DNA of 64,000 nucleotides from Takakia lepidozioides (lineage: Eukaryota; Streptophyta; Takakiopsida; Takakiales; Takakiaceae): NCBI GenBank assembly GCA_030704615.1, contig CM060732.1:72707053-72771052 (forward strand), written 5' to 3'. Numbering within the stretch: the stretch's first letter is position 1; the number at the start of each line of letters is the position of its first letter. This document shows positions 12,236 through 24,417 of the stretch, in pieces. The notes below the pieces were generated by a model. The model was not told where the DNA came from and searched no databases. It worked only from the letters and a program-made list of their open reading frames with translations. The position numbers were made by a program, and so were the translations under genes.

Positions 12236-12359
12236 GCAAGTGGAATGCAAGTAAGAGAGAAATACTTTAGAATCCTCCAAAAGTGCAATTTTTTTTTTTT
12301 TTTAATTTTTTTTCCACAGAACAAGGGGATTTAGCCCTGAAAATTTTATTAATGAGGGG
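12236..12359. other. Junction with poly-T (retroposon tail on minus strand)
   Basis: About 22 T with one A (12290-12311) followed by sequence that on the minus strand reads as a short retroposon 3' end with A-tail. Confidence 0.4.
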
Positions 12360-12570
12360 TAGACAACCAGCATAGTGGTAATGGGCACATACCACGTTGG
12401 ATGTGGTTGTGGGTTCAAACCACGGTCTGGTGTGTCATGAAGGTGTACACCTTTTAGCTGGAAGGCAATAGCCCTTGTTGCCTGGGATGATCTGCCGCGG
12501 AGAGCCTCCGAGGTTGGTACTGCATATATAAAACGATATATAGATTCCAGAGTTTCCGTTTCTTCTGACA
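12360..12570 (+). mobile_element. tRNA-derived SINE-like element
   Basis: A box-like sequence TAGTGGTAATG at 12373-12383 and a B box GGTTCAAACC at 12412-12421 have the spacing of an internal RNA polymerase III promoter. The head does not fold into a clean tRNA, and about 150 bp of unrelated body follows. Boundaries are uncertain. Confidence 0.5.
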
Positions 12571-13240
12571 ATATCCTACGTTCTTCAACATTCCAGTTTG
12601 TTCCATTCCATCACCGTTGTATTTCTGTATCCCGGATTCTTGGGCTGGAAAGAACCATTCTCAGTCTGGATATTAATTTTGCGAAACTATGTGATTTTTC
12701 AAGCTTTCCAGAGTGCGGTGTGAACTGGGAGTGGGCAGCTTGATCAACATATCTGTTCTCCATTTTACACTGGATTAGCGTGAAAGTAGACAGAACTGTG
12801 CCGCTACTTTACAATGCCGGGAGGATGTGTTCGGGCATAAAAGTGCTTTTATGCCCACACGTAGGAAAATCTTGTAGGGCGGATAAAGGTCCTGTCAATG
12901 GACAGACACCATGCCCCCATAGCGATACATGGAAGAACCAAGGTACCCTCATGCAGTAAGGGAACTCCATCTAGTATGCCAAACACAATCCATTTAAGAA
13001 AGATGGTGTTAGAAATGCCTACTCCCAATGTACTTCTAATTTCAAAGTTGTGGGTGATGCCTGACAAGTTGTTCATGCATCCCGAAACCAGCTCCTGTTC
13101 TTGGAGACATGGAAACTGCCATGCTGCAATGGCTGGAACAGTGTACCAATTTGGGAGTCAGTGTTAATGTTGGTATCTTTGGGTTAGCTTCTATTCAGGA
13201 AGCACATGCTCAATTCATGCAGTGTTGTTCAAACATACAG
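12571..13240. other. Unassigned stretch
   Basis: Short open frames on both strands (about 12849-13167) have no recognisable domain. A reading around 13105-13180 looks coding but is unidentified. Confidence 0.35.
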
Positions 13241-13294
13241 AGGATTTAAGCAAGAGAGTATTTGTTGGAGGTCTGTCACCTTCTGTGGAGTCTG
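13241..13294 (+). pseudogene. Isolated exon-like fragment of an RRM protein
   Basis: Acceptor ACATACAG is followed by a 54-nt block that reads DLSKRVFVGGLSPSVES and ends at donor G|GTAAGATCC. VFVGGL is the RNP2 form of an RNA-recognition motif. No further RRM exon (RNP1) was found nearby, so this is either one exon of a gene whose other exons I missed or a captured fragment. Confidence 0.4.
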
Positions 13295-13432
13295 GTAAGA
13301 TCCATGCCTGACCACTTTACTGGTGTCACTCCTTGCATGTGCACCAAATTTAATGTTGCCTTCATTATTCAGTTGGTTACATATTACATCTGTAGAGCTC
13401 CCAACATAAAGTAATATTTTTATTATTATAAT

Positions 13433-14155
13433 ATGCCACTACCCTCTCCCCCCACTAATCCCAACGACTCCAACGCCTTTATCATTGAAGCTATACTGGG
13501 GATCAAAACCCAAACTTCCACAGACTCATTTGGTGCGACTTGTCTAGACACATACTATCTATGCAAATGGGCGGGTTTTTCAAATGAAGACAATAGCTGG
13601 CAAATTGAGGACGGCCTCTTTCGTTCGCATAATGACTGTGACCCTGACCATAACCTAGCCCTCCTTATTGCCTTCCATAGACGTACCAATACCAACTACC
13701 TCACACACTCACACAAACAACATGTATCCCAAACCCAAACACACTGACAATCGACATGTCTCTCGCCCGTTGTCTGCTGCCAACATCCTAATCGACATCA
13801 CTGAATGTAACCCTGACAAAAACATCCTCCATGTCTCTCCCACCATATGTGCCGGCCCTCAAATGTCCACTATTTACACTAACAACGCTTGCTTCCTCGG
13901 TCTCATTCCCAATGACAGGGTAGCTTGGTTGTGGGCCCGCTACTCCTCCCATACCCCCACCACCAATCAGTTACACCCACCTCGTCAAGACTTGCTACCG
14001 AAATATGCTGGCTCCTGGATAGATACCTCCGCGACACCCCCCCCAAAAAGCCTCGATCTCAAACCAAACTCTCCCAAGCATATACCCATAGTGTTCCCCA
14101 ATACCATATACGATCTAAGAGCATCACCACCCTTGAGCCGAAAAACTCCCTATAA
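13433..14155 (+). mobile_element. Chromodomain-bearing retroelement fragment
   Basis: The 13433-13747 frame contains FIIEAILGIKTQ, then YYLCKWAGFSNEDNSWQ, the core of a chromodomain (aromatic cage Y/W/W-type positions kept). The frame shifts at about 13700, and a second frame continues to about 14155 and beyond with RVAWLWARYSSHTP and DLLPKYAGSW, which I do not recognise. Codon use is C-rich like the RNase H element just upstream, so both may come from one element. Chromodomains are best known in Ty3/gypsy chromovirus integrases, but no integrase is visible here. Confidence 0.5.
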
Positions 14156-14475
14156 CACCAAAGATAGTGTCATCGATTCAGTGCCTGATGGGTTCTATGG
14201 CGCGGTAGCCCGACTTGCGCACACCCTTGTCCCTGAATCGCCCACGCTATCCCCGCGCACCTCGCCTCCCATTGGCTGGAAGGGGCGAGATCTCCGCCAA
14301 GATGTTGACATGCACGCGCTTGGTCACGTTGACTTGGATTCAGGGACGTATTCTGTGCGCAGAATACAGCGCTCGGGTTTAGTGCACGGAATGATATTCA
14401 GTGCGTCCACACATTCATCTTTACTAATGAAGGAAGTCAGTTTGTTTGTTTTGTTTTGTTTTGTTTTGTAGTGTT

Positions 14476-14504
14476 CACTACAAGAGATGAGCGTTTTTAG
14501 GACT
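14476..14504 (+). repeat. CACTA left terminal inverted repeat
   Basis: Begins CACTACAAGAGATGAGCG. It matches the inverted right end except at two positions (9th and 25th bases). Confidence 0.92.
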
Positions 14505-15142
14505 ACGGATTTGGCGGAGTCATAAAAACGGCACTAGGTGTACGACTACAGAGCGCTGAAATGCGTTGCAGTCATAGTTTTACCACTTTGTAGTAATGGA
14601 TATCACTACATGACTCCGGAAAGTTAGGGAGCATTGGTCAAACATTGTTGACCATGATGACAGGGATGGTTTTATGACTAGTGTGATATCTTTGACTACA
14701 CGTGGACGACGTTTCATGGAATCTTGTGACTCCATGACTGAAGATGGTTTTACAGCTCTATTTATACGACTACATCCCTACACGTGTCATTTTGAAAGTA
14801 CATACATGAATGTATTCATCCATTTGATAAGTTTATCCATCGATGACATGACATGTAAACTTATGAGTCCCTTACTGCAAATTGTTTCATAACTCTATAT
14901 ATATGACTACATCATTACACGTGTCATTTAAAAGGCACATACATTAATGAATTCATCCAATGGATGGGTTCATCCCTCCGCCTATACGGTGTGTCGATTT
15001 GATATCTGTTCAATAAATTGGACCTGGATGGACGTGGCTTAACAAGCATCGCAAGATATATGAGATTAAAATACGCAATGGTCATGGTTGTACAAGGCTA
15101 GATCATGTGATGGAAATTATTTTGAATCGTTAGATTTTACAG

Positions 15143-15206
15143 GATCTAACGGTCTAGATTATTTAAGATCTAACGGTCTAGATTGTATAAGATCTAACGG
15201 TTTAAG
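15143..15206. repeat. Three tandem copies of a GATCTAACGGT(C/T)TA motif
   Basis: GATCTAACGG occurs three times at a spacing of about 24 bp, within the left subterminal part of the CACTA element. Confidence 0.8.
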
Positions 15207-15379
15207 ATTACACCGCCGAACTTTACATCGGGCTGGGACTTAAGCTTTTTTGTCTCCTGCGTTTCACCATCTATTTGATGTTGTGTCATGTATGCAAGGG
15301 CGTGGGATGGAGGCTTTGCAGATCTTCCTACTCTTGAGAAAATGATGCAGGAAGGAGAAGAGGAGGAGGAGAGGAGACG

Positions 15380-15985
15380 ATGCGTTGGCTATCTGACCAG
15401 GCTGGTGTGCTGAGCTGTGGGCTGGTGGAGCGAGTCAACACGGTCATTGATGTACTGCGCTACCACACGGGGATAGAGGTGACTGTGGTCACTGTGGAGG
15501 CACTTGGCCATCCTGCTGTCTCCTCTGTAGTGTTTGTGGGGAAGTTTTATAGTTACTGGAACATGGACAAGAAAGCCAGCAGTAACAGCCTGTTGTTGCT
15601 CCTAGTGCTCTCAGATAAGAAGCTGGAGGTGGAGATAGATTGGACTCTTGAGACAACTTTGGATAGGGATAGGGTGTGGGGTTCGCAAGGGTCATTGCTG
15701 CCAGCAGTGCTGAGAAGGAGGATTGGGCCTCTACTTGGCAAAGGCGAGTGTGAAAAGGGTATTGCAATTGCTGTGGAGACAGTGGCAGAAAGGGTGTGGG
15801 ACGCAGCTGGTCTTCCTAGTGCACAGGAGGGGCTCTGGTGGCAGAGAGTGAGTCTGCTGGATATGGTTTGGATTAGTGTGCCAATAATCCTTTCGAGTGG
15901 CAACATGCATCATACTGCACCTTCTGGGCACGCAGATGGACCTTCAAATGCAAGTTTGACGCCTGGTGACAGCTTTTCTGTGTGA
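15380..15985 (+). CDS. TPM-domain protein ORF captured inside the CACTA element
   Basis: An uninterrupted 201-codon frame. The first half matches the TPM (TLP18.3/Psb32/MOLO-1) fold: a DQAGVLS start, RVN, then HTGIEVTVVTVEALGHP, FYSYWNMDKKASSNSLLLLL and VLSDKKLEVEIDW, and a late GKGECEKGIAIAVETVAERV. In plants, TPM proteins are often thylakoid or mitochondrial membrane-linked, with phosphatase or repair roles in photosystem II. No transit peptide is visible, and upstream sequence around 15290-15325 is PPR-like rather than TPM-like, so this is a gene fragment in a chimeric context. Just downstream (about 15930-16045) another frame reads coding-like with one stop, from CKFDAW to LMLNRCHEERH, possibly the end of the same source gene after a frameshift. 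Whether it is expressed is unknown. Confidence 0.6.
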   Translation: MRWLSDQAGVLSCGLVERVNTVIDVLRYHTGIEVTVVTVEALGHPAVSSVVFVGKFYSYWNMDKKASSNSLLLLLVLSDKKLEVEIDWTLETTLDRDRVWGSQGSLLPAVLRRRIGPLLGKGECEKGIAIAVETVAERVWDAAGLPSAQEGLWWQRVSLLDMVWISVPIILSSGNMHHTAPSGHADGPSNASLTPGDSFSV

Positions 15986-16974
15986 CATTTGACGGAGTGG
16001 AGGGAGCACAGGCTCTGCAGCTGATGCTCAACCGGTGCCATGAGGAAAGGCACTGATGTAAGTCTTCAGGTTTTGAATAAGAAAGTTCCAGCAGCGTGTA
16101 GGATAGAAAGTTTGTCAAATTCCTCCTTAGGATTGGTTGCAGAAGACCTATCCGAGGGTTCAACACAGTCTTGCTACCAAAAGGTACTGACATGTAGTGC
16201 ACGTATGGCTATTACTTCACCTGGGTAGAGTAAGGACACCAATATCCTCCCAGTAACTTAGGCTGTGAGGCTACTTTATACATAATCACCACAAGGCACT
16301 ACCATGAAGTACAAATTGTATTCTGCCATCAACCAATTGGACGACATGCTTGAGTTTGCGACATCTGCCTCTTGCAGCCATTCAAACTCAGTTTCAAGTA
16401 TCATCACACAGGCTAGGACAGTTTTGAGTGCACAATCAGCTAAACCTTCTGTCTAACTTGCCAAGTAACTTGTGGCAGTGTGGTGGTGGCAGCCAATGGA
16501 ATACATGCTTGGGTTTGTGATATATGACACCTGCAGCCATTCAGACACAGTTAATGCATCGTCACACAGGTTAGGAAAGAAAGTTTTGAGTGCAAAATTG
16601 GTCAATCTGCCTGTTAGCGTAGCTTTTCAAGTGAGAATGGTCTCAATGACTCACTTGAGCATGTATGACCCCTAAGCTTTTCTGTTTACTCGGGCACACT
16701 TAACCAGACTCAACCTTATTGCCTCAACCTCCTCATTGTGTGTTGCTCATAGCAGGGCTCCCAAGGACGGTCTCATTGCTCAATTCGAACTGTGTAACAT
16801 CTTTGCACATTATATCAGAGTACAACACATGGAGTCTTTTGGCATTTTCCTGTTGATCTGTAGACAACAATGGACAACACCAATGTATATGTGTACATTC
16901 CAGCATCCTCACGTGATTCTGTGCATTCCTCCACCATCATGGTAAGCTTCTTTTCAGTCTTTTCAGTCTGTTAG

Positions 16975-17333
<359 letters not shown>

Positions 17334-17689
17334 TAACCTGGTGGTGAGGACACAGAGGCTTATCTAGGGCCTGATTTTAATTCTACCGAGACATGTTGTA
17401 TGTTGTCATTTGCAGTCAACCTGGCTGCAATGCAGTTCACCTGATCAACTATCAGCATGCCAACGGGGTGTTGGATGGCTAGTTTTGTAGTGACGAGAAA
17501 ATGGTCTGCTAATAAAGGCACCTTTTTCAACACATTTCACCCTGTTTTTCCCTCTTATCAGAATCGGCCCTAAATTTTCATGTTGAATTCTGCAAGTTAG
17601 TTGGTTGAGTGAACCTGGGATAGTTTGGAGTGACTTTGACATGATACTGCCAATGTGACAACATGAAAGTATCCAAAAGAGGTAACAGA

Positions 17690-18260
17690 GATGAGGAGAA
17701 GCTGAGGAATGAATACTTTCCCCTAGTTCTAGACATATATGCCAATGTCAAGGGAGTGTTCAACACTATGGCTAAACGAGATGTGGTGTCGTGGAGTGCG
17801 ATGCTTGCAGGGTATGCACAGCAGGATGGAGGCTTTGGATACCTATAAGCAAATGATGGGGAAAGGGGTGAAGCTCGACCACATCATTTTAGTGTGTGTT
17901 TGTAGTGCGTGTGCAAGCCTGGCAGCCCGGGAAAAGGGTATGCACAGCAGGATGGAGGCTTTGGATACCTATAAGCAAATGATGGGGAAAGGGGTGAAGC
18001 TCGACCACATCATTTTAGTGTGTGTTTGTAGTGCGTGTGCAAGCCTGGCAGCCCGGGAAAAGGGCAAAGAGGTGCATGGTTGCATCACCAAATTTGGAAT
18101 TGTACCATGTGTGATTTTAAACAATACCTCGTGGACATGTATGCCAAATGTGGGAGCATTGAGGATGCAAAGAGAGCCTTCAACACTATGGTTGAACAAG
18201 ATGTGGTGTCGTGGAACGCGATGCTTGCACGATATGCACAGCAAGGGCGCGGGATGGAGG
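17690..18260 (+). pseudogene. PPR gene fragments inside the CACTA element
   Basis: Fragments read like PPR repeats of the family at 41985-46770: RDVVSWSAMLAGYAQQ (17780-17825), [43 protein letters not shown], then [18 protein letters not shown] (18140-18200) and [19 protein letters not shown]. Frame changes occur, so no functional PPR protein can be made. A perfect 126-bp duplication sits in the middle. Confidence 0.85.
17811..18062. repeat. Perfect 126-bp tandem duplication
   Basis: 17811-17936 and 17937-18062 appear identical by eye. 126 bp is 42 codons, so the reading frame is kept. It lies within PPR-derived sequence. Confidence 0.92.
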
Positions 18261-18519
18261 TTTTGGAGACAGGAAAGTATCGAAAAACAGTTAACAGAGA
18301 CGAGGAGAAGCTCTGGAATGAATATGTTTCCGACCCCAGTCAATGGTGGAACAATCCAGGCAAAAAGGTGAATTCCTGTTGGAAGCAGATGCAAGTCAGT
18401 ATAGGAACTAGTGTGATAAGTAGGGTTGGGGTGTTTGTTGGAATACTTATAGGCTATCATTGTCAGCTGCTAGCAGCAAGGCAATGATGTATGCATGATT
18501 TGTGCAGAGGCAAGGATAT

Positions 18520-18650
18520 CTGAAGGAGCAGGGATAGAGTGTAGGTCCAGATTCATCCAAGAGGGCCGGATTTCAATCTCCAGATTACCTATGATTCCCT
18601 GTGGAAGGATAGCTACAAGAAACCTGCATGGGTAGATGATCAATTGGTTG
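18520..18650 (+). repeat. Fourth copy of the dispersed 3220-type repeat
   Basis: Contains AAGGAGCAGGGATAGAG, TCATCCAAGAGGGCCGGATT and GATTCCCTGTGGAAGGATAG, matching 3220-3290 and the inverted copies at 3830 and 16985. Confidence 0.65.
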
Positions 18651-19575
18651 GTTTTGAGCTGAAGAGCACGACCCCTGCAGGGATGTCTCTCCATCTGTAG
18701 ATCCTTTAGGCAGTGAAAGGCTAGGGCCCAACTTTCTTATGACAGTGTTAGCTGATTTTCAGTTCTTCTCCTCAGCTCGGTACCTTTCTGTTTCCAAGTT
18801 ATGGCAGTAGTTTCTGGCTGTAGTCTCTTTTCCTGCTAGACTCTTTAGCTCTATGCAGACCCCCTTCTTTACTTGCTTTCCTTCTTACTACTCTTTCTTG
18901 TCTTGGTACGCGAAGCTGTGTCTTCCTCTTTCAGCCTCTATGACACTCTATCCAAAGGTTATTTTTTCCTCTTTGTATCCAAGGACATTTTATGTCCATT
19001 ACCTATAAAGTTATGGAGGCCACTGTCCCCCCACTGTCCCTCTTTGTTAACAAAAATAAAAAAAATAAAAAAAAAGACAACAATGGCTTCCATTCTATGA
19101 ACCTAGAAACCTAATGAGAATTTAAATCAATTAATAATCTAAATATTATAATTGTATGATTTATTTTATTAAATTAAAATATTATTAAAAAACCTCTTTA
19201 GTCATGAAGTTATATACTCATGACTACATCATGGCATCATGGCATTATATGATACGATATTCTTTCCCACGTGTAGGTCATATATGTTGTCCATGTGGAC
19301 ACATGTCACATCTGGAGTGCTACATGTGTCCCTCTGACGCCTCTCCAATGGAGTCATATACTTTGTAGACATGTAGTCATATAGTTAATCATATATAAAT
19401 CATATAGTTGTGACTACATGGCTCTCTGCAGCTTGACTCCAGGTGCCACGCACGCAGTCACGGCTATGACTTGCAAAACGCAGTCCTAAAGACTAGTCAC
19501 TATGACAGGGCTTTTTTCACTGCAGAGTGATGTAGTCATGAATGCATATAGGACTGAAAAAATAGTCATATGTGC

Positions 19576-19604
19576 AGTCATAAAAACGCTCATCTGTTGT
19601 AGTG
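19576..19604 (-). repeat. CACTA right terminal inverted repeat
   Basis: Ends GTTGTAGTG, followed directly by the GTT target duplication. Confidence 0.92.
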
Positions 19605-22091
19605 GTTGAGATGTCACAAACCGCGGGGCCTTAGCCCTGGTGCTTGGTACCGTTGGAAAGCCCTTGATGAGGAGGGGTGCACGGGCTTGGTCTCATGATT
19701 TTTGGACCCGCGGTGTAGGAGATGTCGAGTTTCAAGTACTTTGGGTCGCTGGAAATTTGGGAAAAATAGCAAAGTGGGCATTCATGGGACAATGGTTGGA
19801 GCCTCGACAGGAGAGATATCAAGGGAAAGGTCTCTGGTTCCAATTTGGTCGTAGGCTCTTTGGAAAAAAAAAATGATTAGATATGTCTTGCTTCATATAT
19901 TGATGCACTTGGACTTAGATGACATTGGACACTTGGGCCAACGGCACATACTACCCTAGAGACGGGAGATATATCAATAATGATATGATATATTACTACT
20001 CAATAAATTCATGGAAAAAAATTAATCGGGCCTTGACATGGGAGACGTACTTGGATACATAGGAGATTGCACACTAGGCTTAGATGGGCCTCGACATGGG
20101 AGACGCACATGGGAGATGCCTTTGGATACATAGGAGATTGCACTTGGGCTTAGATGACACTGGACACTTGGGCCAACGGCACAGGCTACCCTAGAAGGAA
20201 GCCAGTTTGTTTGTTTTGTCACGTTGAGATGTCCCAAACTGCAAGGCCCCAACCCTGGTGCTTGGTACCGTTGGAAAGCCCGACCTGCAGTGTGGGAGAT
20301 GTGGAATTCCAAGTACTTTTAGTCGCTGGAAATTCTCAAAAAATAGCAAAAATGGCAAAGTGGGCATTCCTGGGACAATGGTTGGAGCCTCGACGGGAGA
20401 GATGTCAAGGGAAAGGTCTCCGGTTCAAATCTGGTCCTAGGCTCTCTGGAAAAAAAAAGAAAAAAAAGATCAGATATGGGATTGCACTTGGACTTAGATG
20501 ACATTGGACACTTAGGCCTATACATGGGAGATGCACTTGGATACATGAATAGAAGATTGCACTTGGATACATGAATAGAAGATTGCACTTGGGCTTAGAT
20601 TTCAATTCTTCACACATGGCCAACGGCATAGGCTACACTAGAGGTCACACTTGGGCCTCAACATAGGAGACCAACTTGGATACATAAGAAATTGCACTTG
20701 GGCTTAGATTTCAATTCTTCACACATGAGCCGACGGCATAGGCTACACTAGAGGTTGCACTTGGGCCTCAACATAGGAGACCTACTTGGATACATGTGAA
20801 ATTGCACTTGGGCTTAGATTTCAATTCTTCACACATGGGCCTTGACATAGGAGACGCTACTTGATACATAGGGGATTGCACTTGGACTTAGATTTCAATT
20901 CTTTAACTCATGGGCCAATGGCGCAGGCTACCCTAGGCCTAGATCTCCCAAACATAAGGGTCTCTAGATACATAGGGGATTGCACTTGGACTTAGATGAC
21001 ACTGGACACTTGGGCCAATGGCACAGGCTACCCTAGAGGTTGCATTTGGGCCTCGACATAGGAGGCGCACTTTGATACATGGGGGATTTGCACTTGGACT
21101 TAGATGACACTGGACACTTGGGTCTGATCTACATGGGAGATGTACCTGGATACATGAATAGAAGATTGGACTTGGGCTTAGATGGGCCTCGACATAGGAG
21201 ACGCACATGGAAGACGCCCTTGGATACATAGGAGATTGCATTTGGGCTTAGATGACACTGGACACTTGGGACTCTACATGGGAGATGCACCTGGATACAT
21301 GAATAGAAGATTGCACTTGGGCTTAGATGGGCCTCGACATAGGAGACGCATTTGGATACATAGGAAATTGCACTTGGCCTTAAATTTCAATTCTTCACAC
21401 ATGGGCCAACGGCAAAAGCTACACTAGAGGTCGCACTTGGGTCTCGACATAGGAAACGTACAGGGATACATAGGAAATTGCACTTGGTCTTAGATTTCAA
21501 TTCTTTAAACATGGGCCAAAGGTACACTACCCTAGAGGGCTTAGATGGGCCTCGACATAGGAGGAATACATAGGAAATTGCACTTGGTCTTAGATTTCAA
21601 TTCTTCCAACATTGGCCAAAGGTACACTACCCTAGAGGGCTTAGATGGGCCTTGACATAGGAGACGCACTGGGATACATAGCAAATTGCATTTGGACTTA
21701 GATTTCAATTCTTCACACATGGGCCAAAGGTACAGGCTACCCTAGAGGTCGCACTTGGGCCTCGACATAGGAGACGCACTGGGATATATAGCAAATTGCA
21801 TTTGGTATTAGATTTCAATTCTTCACACGTAGGCCAAAGGTACAGGCTACCCTAGAGGTCGCACTTGGTAGGAGATTACCCTAGAGGTCGCACTTGGTAG
21901 GAGACGCACTAGGATACATAGAAGATCTTACACTTGGGCTTAGATAACACTTGATACTTGGGCCAACAATACACACTACCCTATAGGTTGCATTTGGGCC
22001 ATAACATAGGAGACGCACTTGGATACATACGGGATTGCACTTGGACTTAGATGACACTGGACACTTGGGCCAATGGCAAAGGCTACCCTAG
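19605..22091. repeat. Interior of the dimer: duplicated A-tailed module and expanded short-unit array
   Basis: Two copies (about 19605-19875 and 20222-20470) share GGTGCTTGGTACCGTTGGAA and GGGACAATGGTTGGAGCCTC and end in A-runs. Between and after them, recurring phrases (CACTTGGGCTTAGAT, GGGCCTCGACATAGGAGACG, GATACATAGGAAATTGCAC, GGCTACCCTAGAGGTCGCAC) form a degenerate array with a unit of roughly 100-160 bp. No coding capacity is evident. Confidence 0.7.
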
Positions 22092-22106
22092 TTCATCTTT
22101 ACTAAT

Positions 22107-22519
22107 TGGCAGAGAAAGCAAGGAATCATAATGATTCATAAAACTCACTTTCTCTTTTTTTTTGGCATAACTCCGGACTTTTGCCAAGTCATGCCACGGA
22201 TGCCACGGATGATGGCAGCCATGGCCGTGAATGGCCGTCATTCATGGATTTCGCTCTTGTGAACGGTGACGAATGTTCAGAGCCATCTCCGTTCACGACG
22301 GCGCATGTCGTCATCCATCACCGTCCACGGTGACCGGCTTCGTGACCCACCGCAGCGGCGAAGACACATTTGTGTCCCTGTCCTTGACCCTCCAAAATGC
22401 TTTCCATAGATATGTGCATTCTAGATGTAGAGATCAACTTAGTGGTTCTATTGCTTCTTGTCTACTGCTTCTTGTCCATTTTATACTTCTCAGATCTCTT
22501 GTTTCGATATCTACAAATG
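22107..22519. other. Stretch without recognisable gene
   Basis: Short GC-rich open frames (for example 22273-22656, plus) have no recognisable domain. A repeated GGATGCCACGGATGATGG-like phrase lies near 22190-22220. Confidence 0.4.
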
Positions 22520-22802
22520 TAAGCAGTGTTTGTATTTCTGGCAAATTTTTGCAATATTTCGACCTCAAAAAAATAAAATGGAATACTTTGTCGTTAATTC
22601 CCTTTTCTTTGATGGATGAAATCGCCCAACTACTCCAAATAAAATATAAACTATGATGAATTTGCCAAATATGGATGATATACATGAATGAAAGTACAGC
22701 GGAGGATGATTGTATCCAAACGTCACTGGATAAACAGAAATTATGGCTATTTCTTGCAAAACTCAGTAGCCACTCCTGTTATTTTCCAAATTTCAAATAA
22801 GA
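22520..22802. repeat. Dispersed repeat, partner copy at 40005-40270
   Basis: Shares GATGGATGAAATCGCC, GGATGATATA, GAAAGTACA and TATTTCTTG segments in the same order and spacing with 40005-40270. No coding sign. Probably a short non-autonomous element. Confidence 0.65.
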
Positions 22803-23381
22803 TACACTGCCTCAGAGATGAATGCATTCCTTGCCAAGTCTTCTTTTGTTACCAGGCGGCAAAAAACTGTTGAAAGATACATGAGACATGCAAATCATAG
22901 ACATTCTGGCACTCAATTCAGACGGAGGAACTTGGATAAAAATCTCCCTTTCCCTGAGAGCTGGGCATTACAGTGAAGGTTTTTCTGCATGAGCACAGAA
23001 GATTCCTAGATTCTCAAAATCTGCTCGGACTTGACACAGAGCCCGCAACGTTCGTATCTACTAAGTATGTAGCCGCAAAAGTATGACATTTCACTGAGTA
23101 AAGTGGTGGACCACTACACCTTACGTACTACTCTGCCTCACTTGTACACAGAGTTTCTGCACTGTAGTTTGTACAGTAGTACACACGATGAAGTTTGATT
23201 AGTTTATGGAAAGAAGATAATGTAATACGACTCGGATACAGATGGATTGCTGATTGCAGTACTTTGATTCCTCGTTATTGTAAAGCCTTCCAAATGGATT
23301 TGATCAGAGCTTGAAAGATGCGCGCGTATCTTAATATGATAGAAGTTGGCAACTTAATGTGATTCAAGGTAGCTCGAGCAT
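22803..23381. other. Intergenic, 3' flank of the LORELEI-like gene
   Basis: No gene seen. It probably includes the 3' untranslated region of the gene that ends at 23382. Confidence 0.4.
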
Positions 23382-24417
23382 TCATTGGACACATAGGCCC
23401 TTGGTGCCATCGATGCACTGGCCCACAAAATAACCGTCTTGGTAGTTGCCTGCCAAATTTAAGTATGACAGGAACACTATGGGGCATACTGTTTGGAAGT
23501 TGTTCACCTCCGCTGGATACTGGCAGGCAAATTCGTTGAAGGCCGCACAACAAGCTGCATTTGGTGACGGTTTTGTAGAATTGCATACTCGAGTGACTGC
23601 TGTGTAGTTCATTGTCTGAAACTGTGTGACACATGCTGCATTCCCAGATCAGAAGGGCGTTAGTTTCACAACCAGACGAGCCTCGTGACCATAGACGGGA
23701 ACTTTAAAATCAACTCACTCTCGATTTACACAGCATTTGCTACCCTATGTATGCATGAAAATCGAGTCCAGCCACCCAGCTGGCGAAGTAGATCCAAGCA
23801 GCGAGTTCACTAATTGCAGACCATCCTCCAGGTCGATGTGAAATACAAACTTCCGAGTGTAAATCAAAGCTAAGGTGCAAGTCATGGGAGAGTGGGGAGG
23901 GCGCCTCACCAGGTGTAGAGGGCGTATTAAGAAGGTGCCGGTCCCGTTTTAAACCCAACTTGAACTCATAATCCCTGGCTGCAACAATATTCAACATCGG
24001 ACAAACACAGGGTTTAACTCAGGACTCCGTACAAATTGTTGTACATGGAATGGCCCAGTACTAAGCATGAAACTGGACGTGTACATGTATACATTTGTTG
24101 GGACTAGGCACAATCTCAACCTGCAGCTGTTTTTCGAACCCAGGACAGAAACTGAAGTTGAAACTCGAGAGATGAAGCCGCGGTCCAAGTCAGCGGCGCA
24201 GAGATACTGACAAGGTTGAAGAGGTGTGCGGCTGGTCAGAAGTTCATGGAACGGTATGAAATCAACAGAATCTGTGTGAGAAATACGGCAACATGATATC
24301 TAGAGAACAAGAGGGAGATCAGAGATGCTCACCGCATGATGTCAGGGAAGGCAGAGCCGATAAGTAGACAATCAGGAGTACAAGACCCATCGTCCTGAGT
24401 TGCACGCACTTCGCCAT
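23382..24417 (-). CDS. LORELEI-like (LLG) cysteine-rich secreted protein, two exons
   Basis: Exon 1 is 24417-24333 (ATG, signal peptide with a GLVLLIVYLSALPSL hydrophobic core, donor G|GTGAGC). Exon 2 is 23635-23382 (acceptor AATGCAG). Phases agree and give 112 residues. After the signal peptide come the family's spaced cysteines: MNYTAVTRVC, then NAACCAAFNEFACQYP, VCPIVFLSYLNLAGNYQDGYF and GQCIDG. In seed plants, LORELEI/LLG proteins are GPI-anchored chaperones and co-receptors for FERONIA-type receptor kinases at the cell surface. This product stops right after the cysteine module, with no hydrophobic GPI-attachment tail, and lacks the linker usual between signal peptide and first cysteine. 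A missed extra exon could supply these. The start is chosen by the signal peptide and a TATA box 218 bp upstream. Confidence 0.85.

Noticed and set aside
22273-22656. 127-codon plus-strand frame
   Set aside because: Low-complexity composition, no domain, and it runs into a dispersed repeat.
23740-24188. Frames between the two LORELEI-like exons, as a possible middle exon
   Set aside because: No acceptor/donor pair with matching phase and no LLG-like residues; treated as intron.
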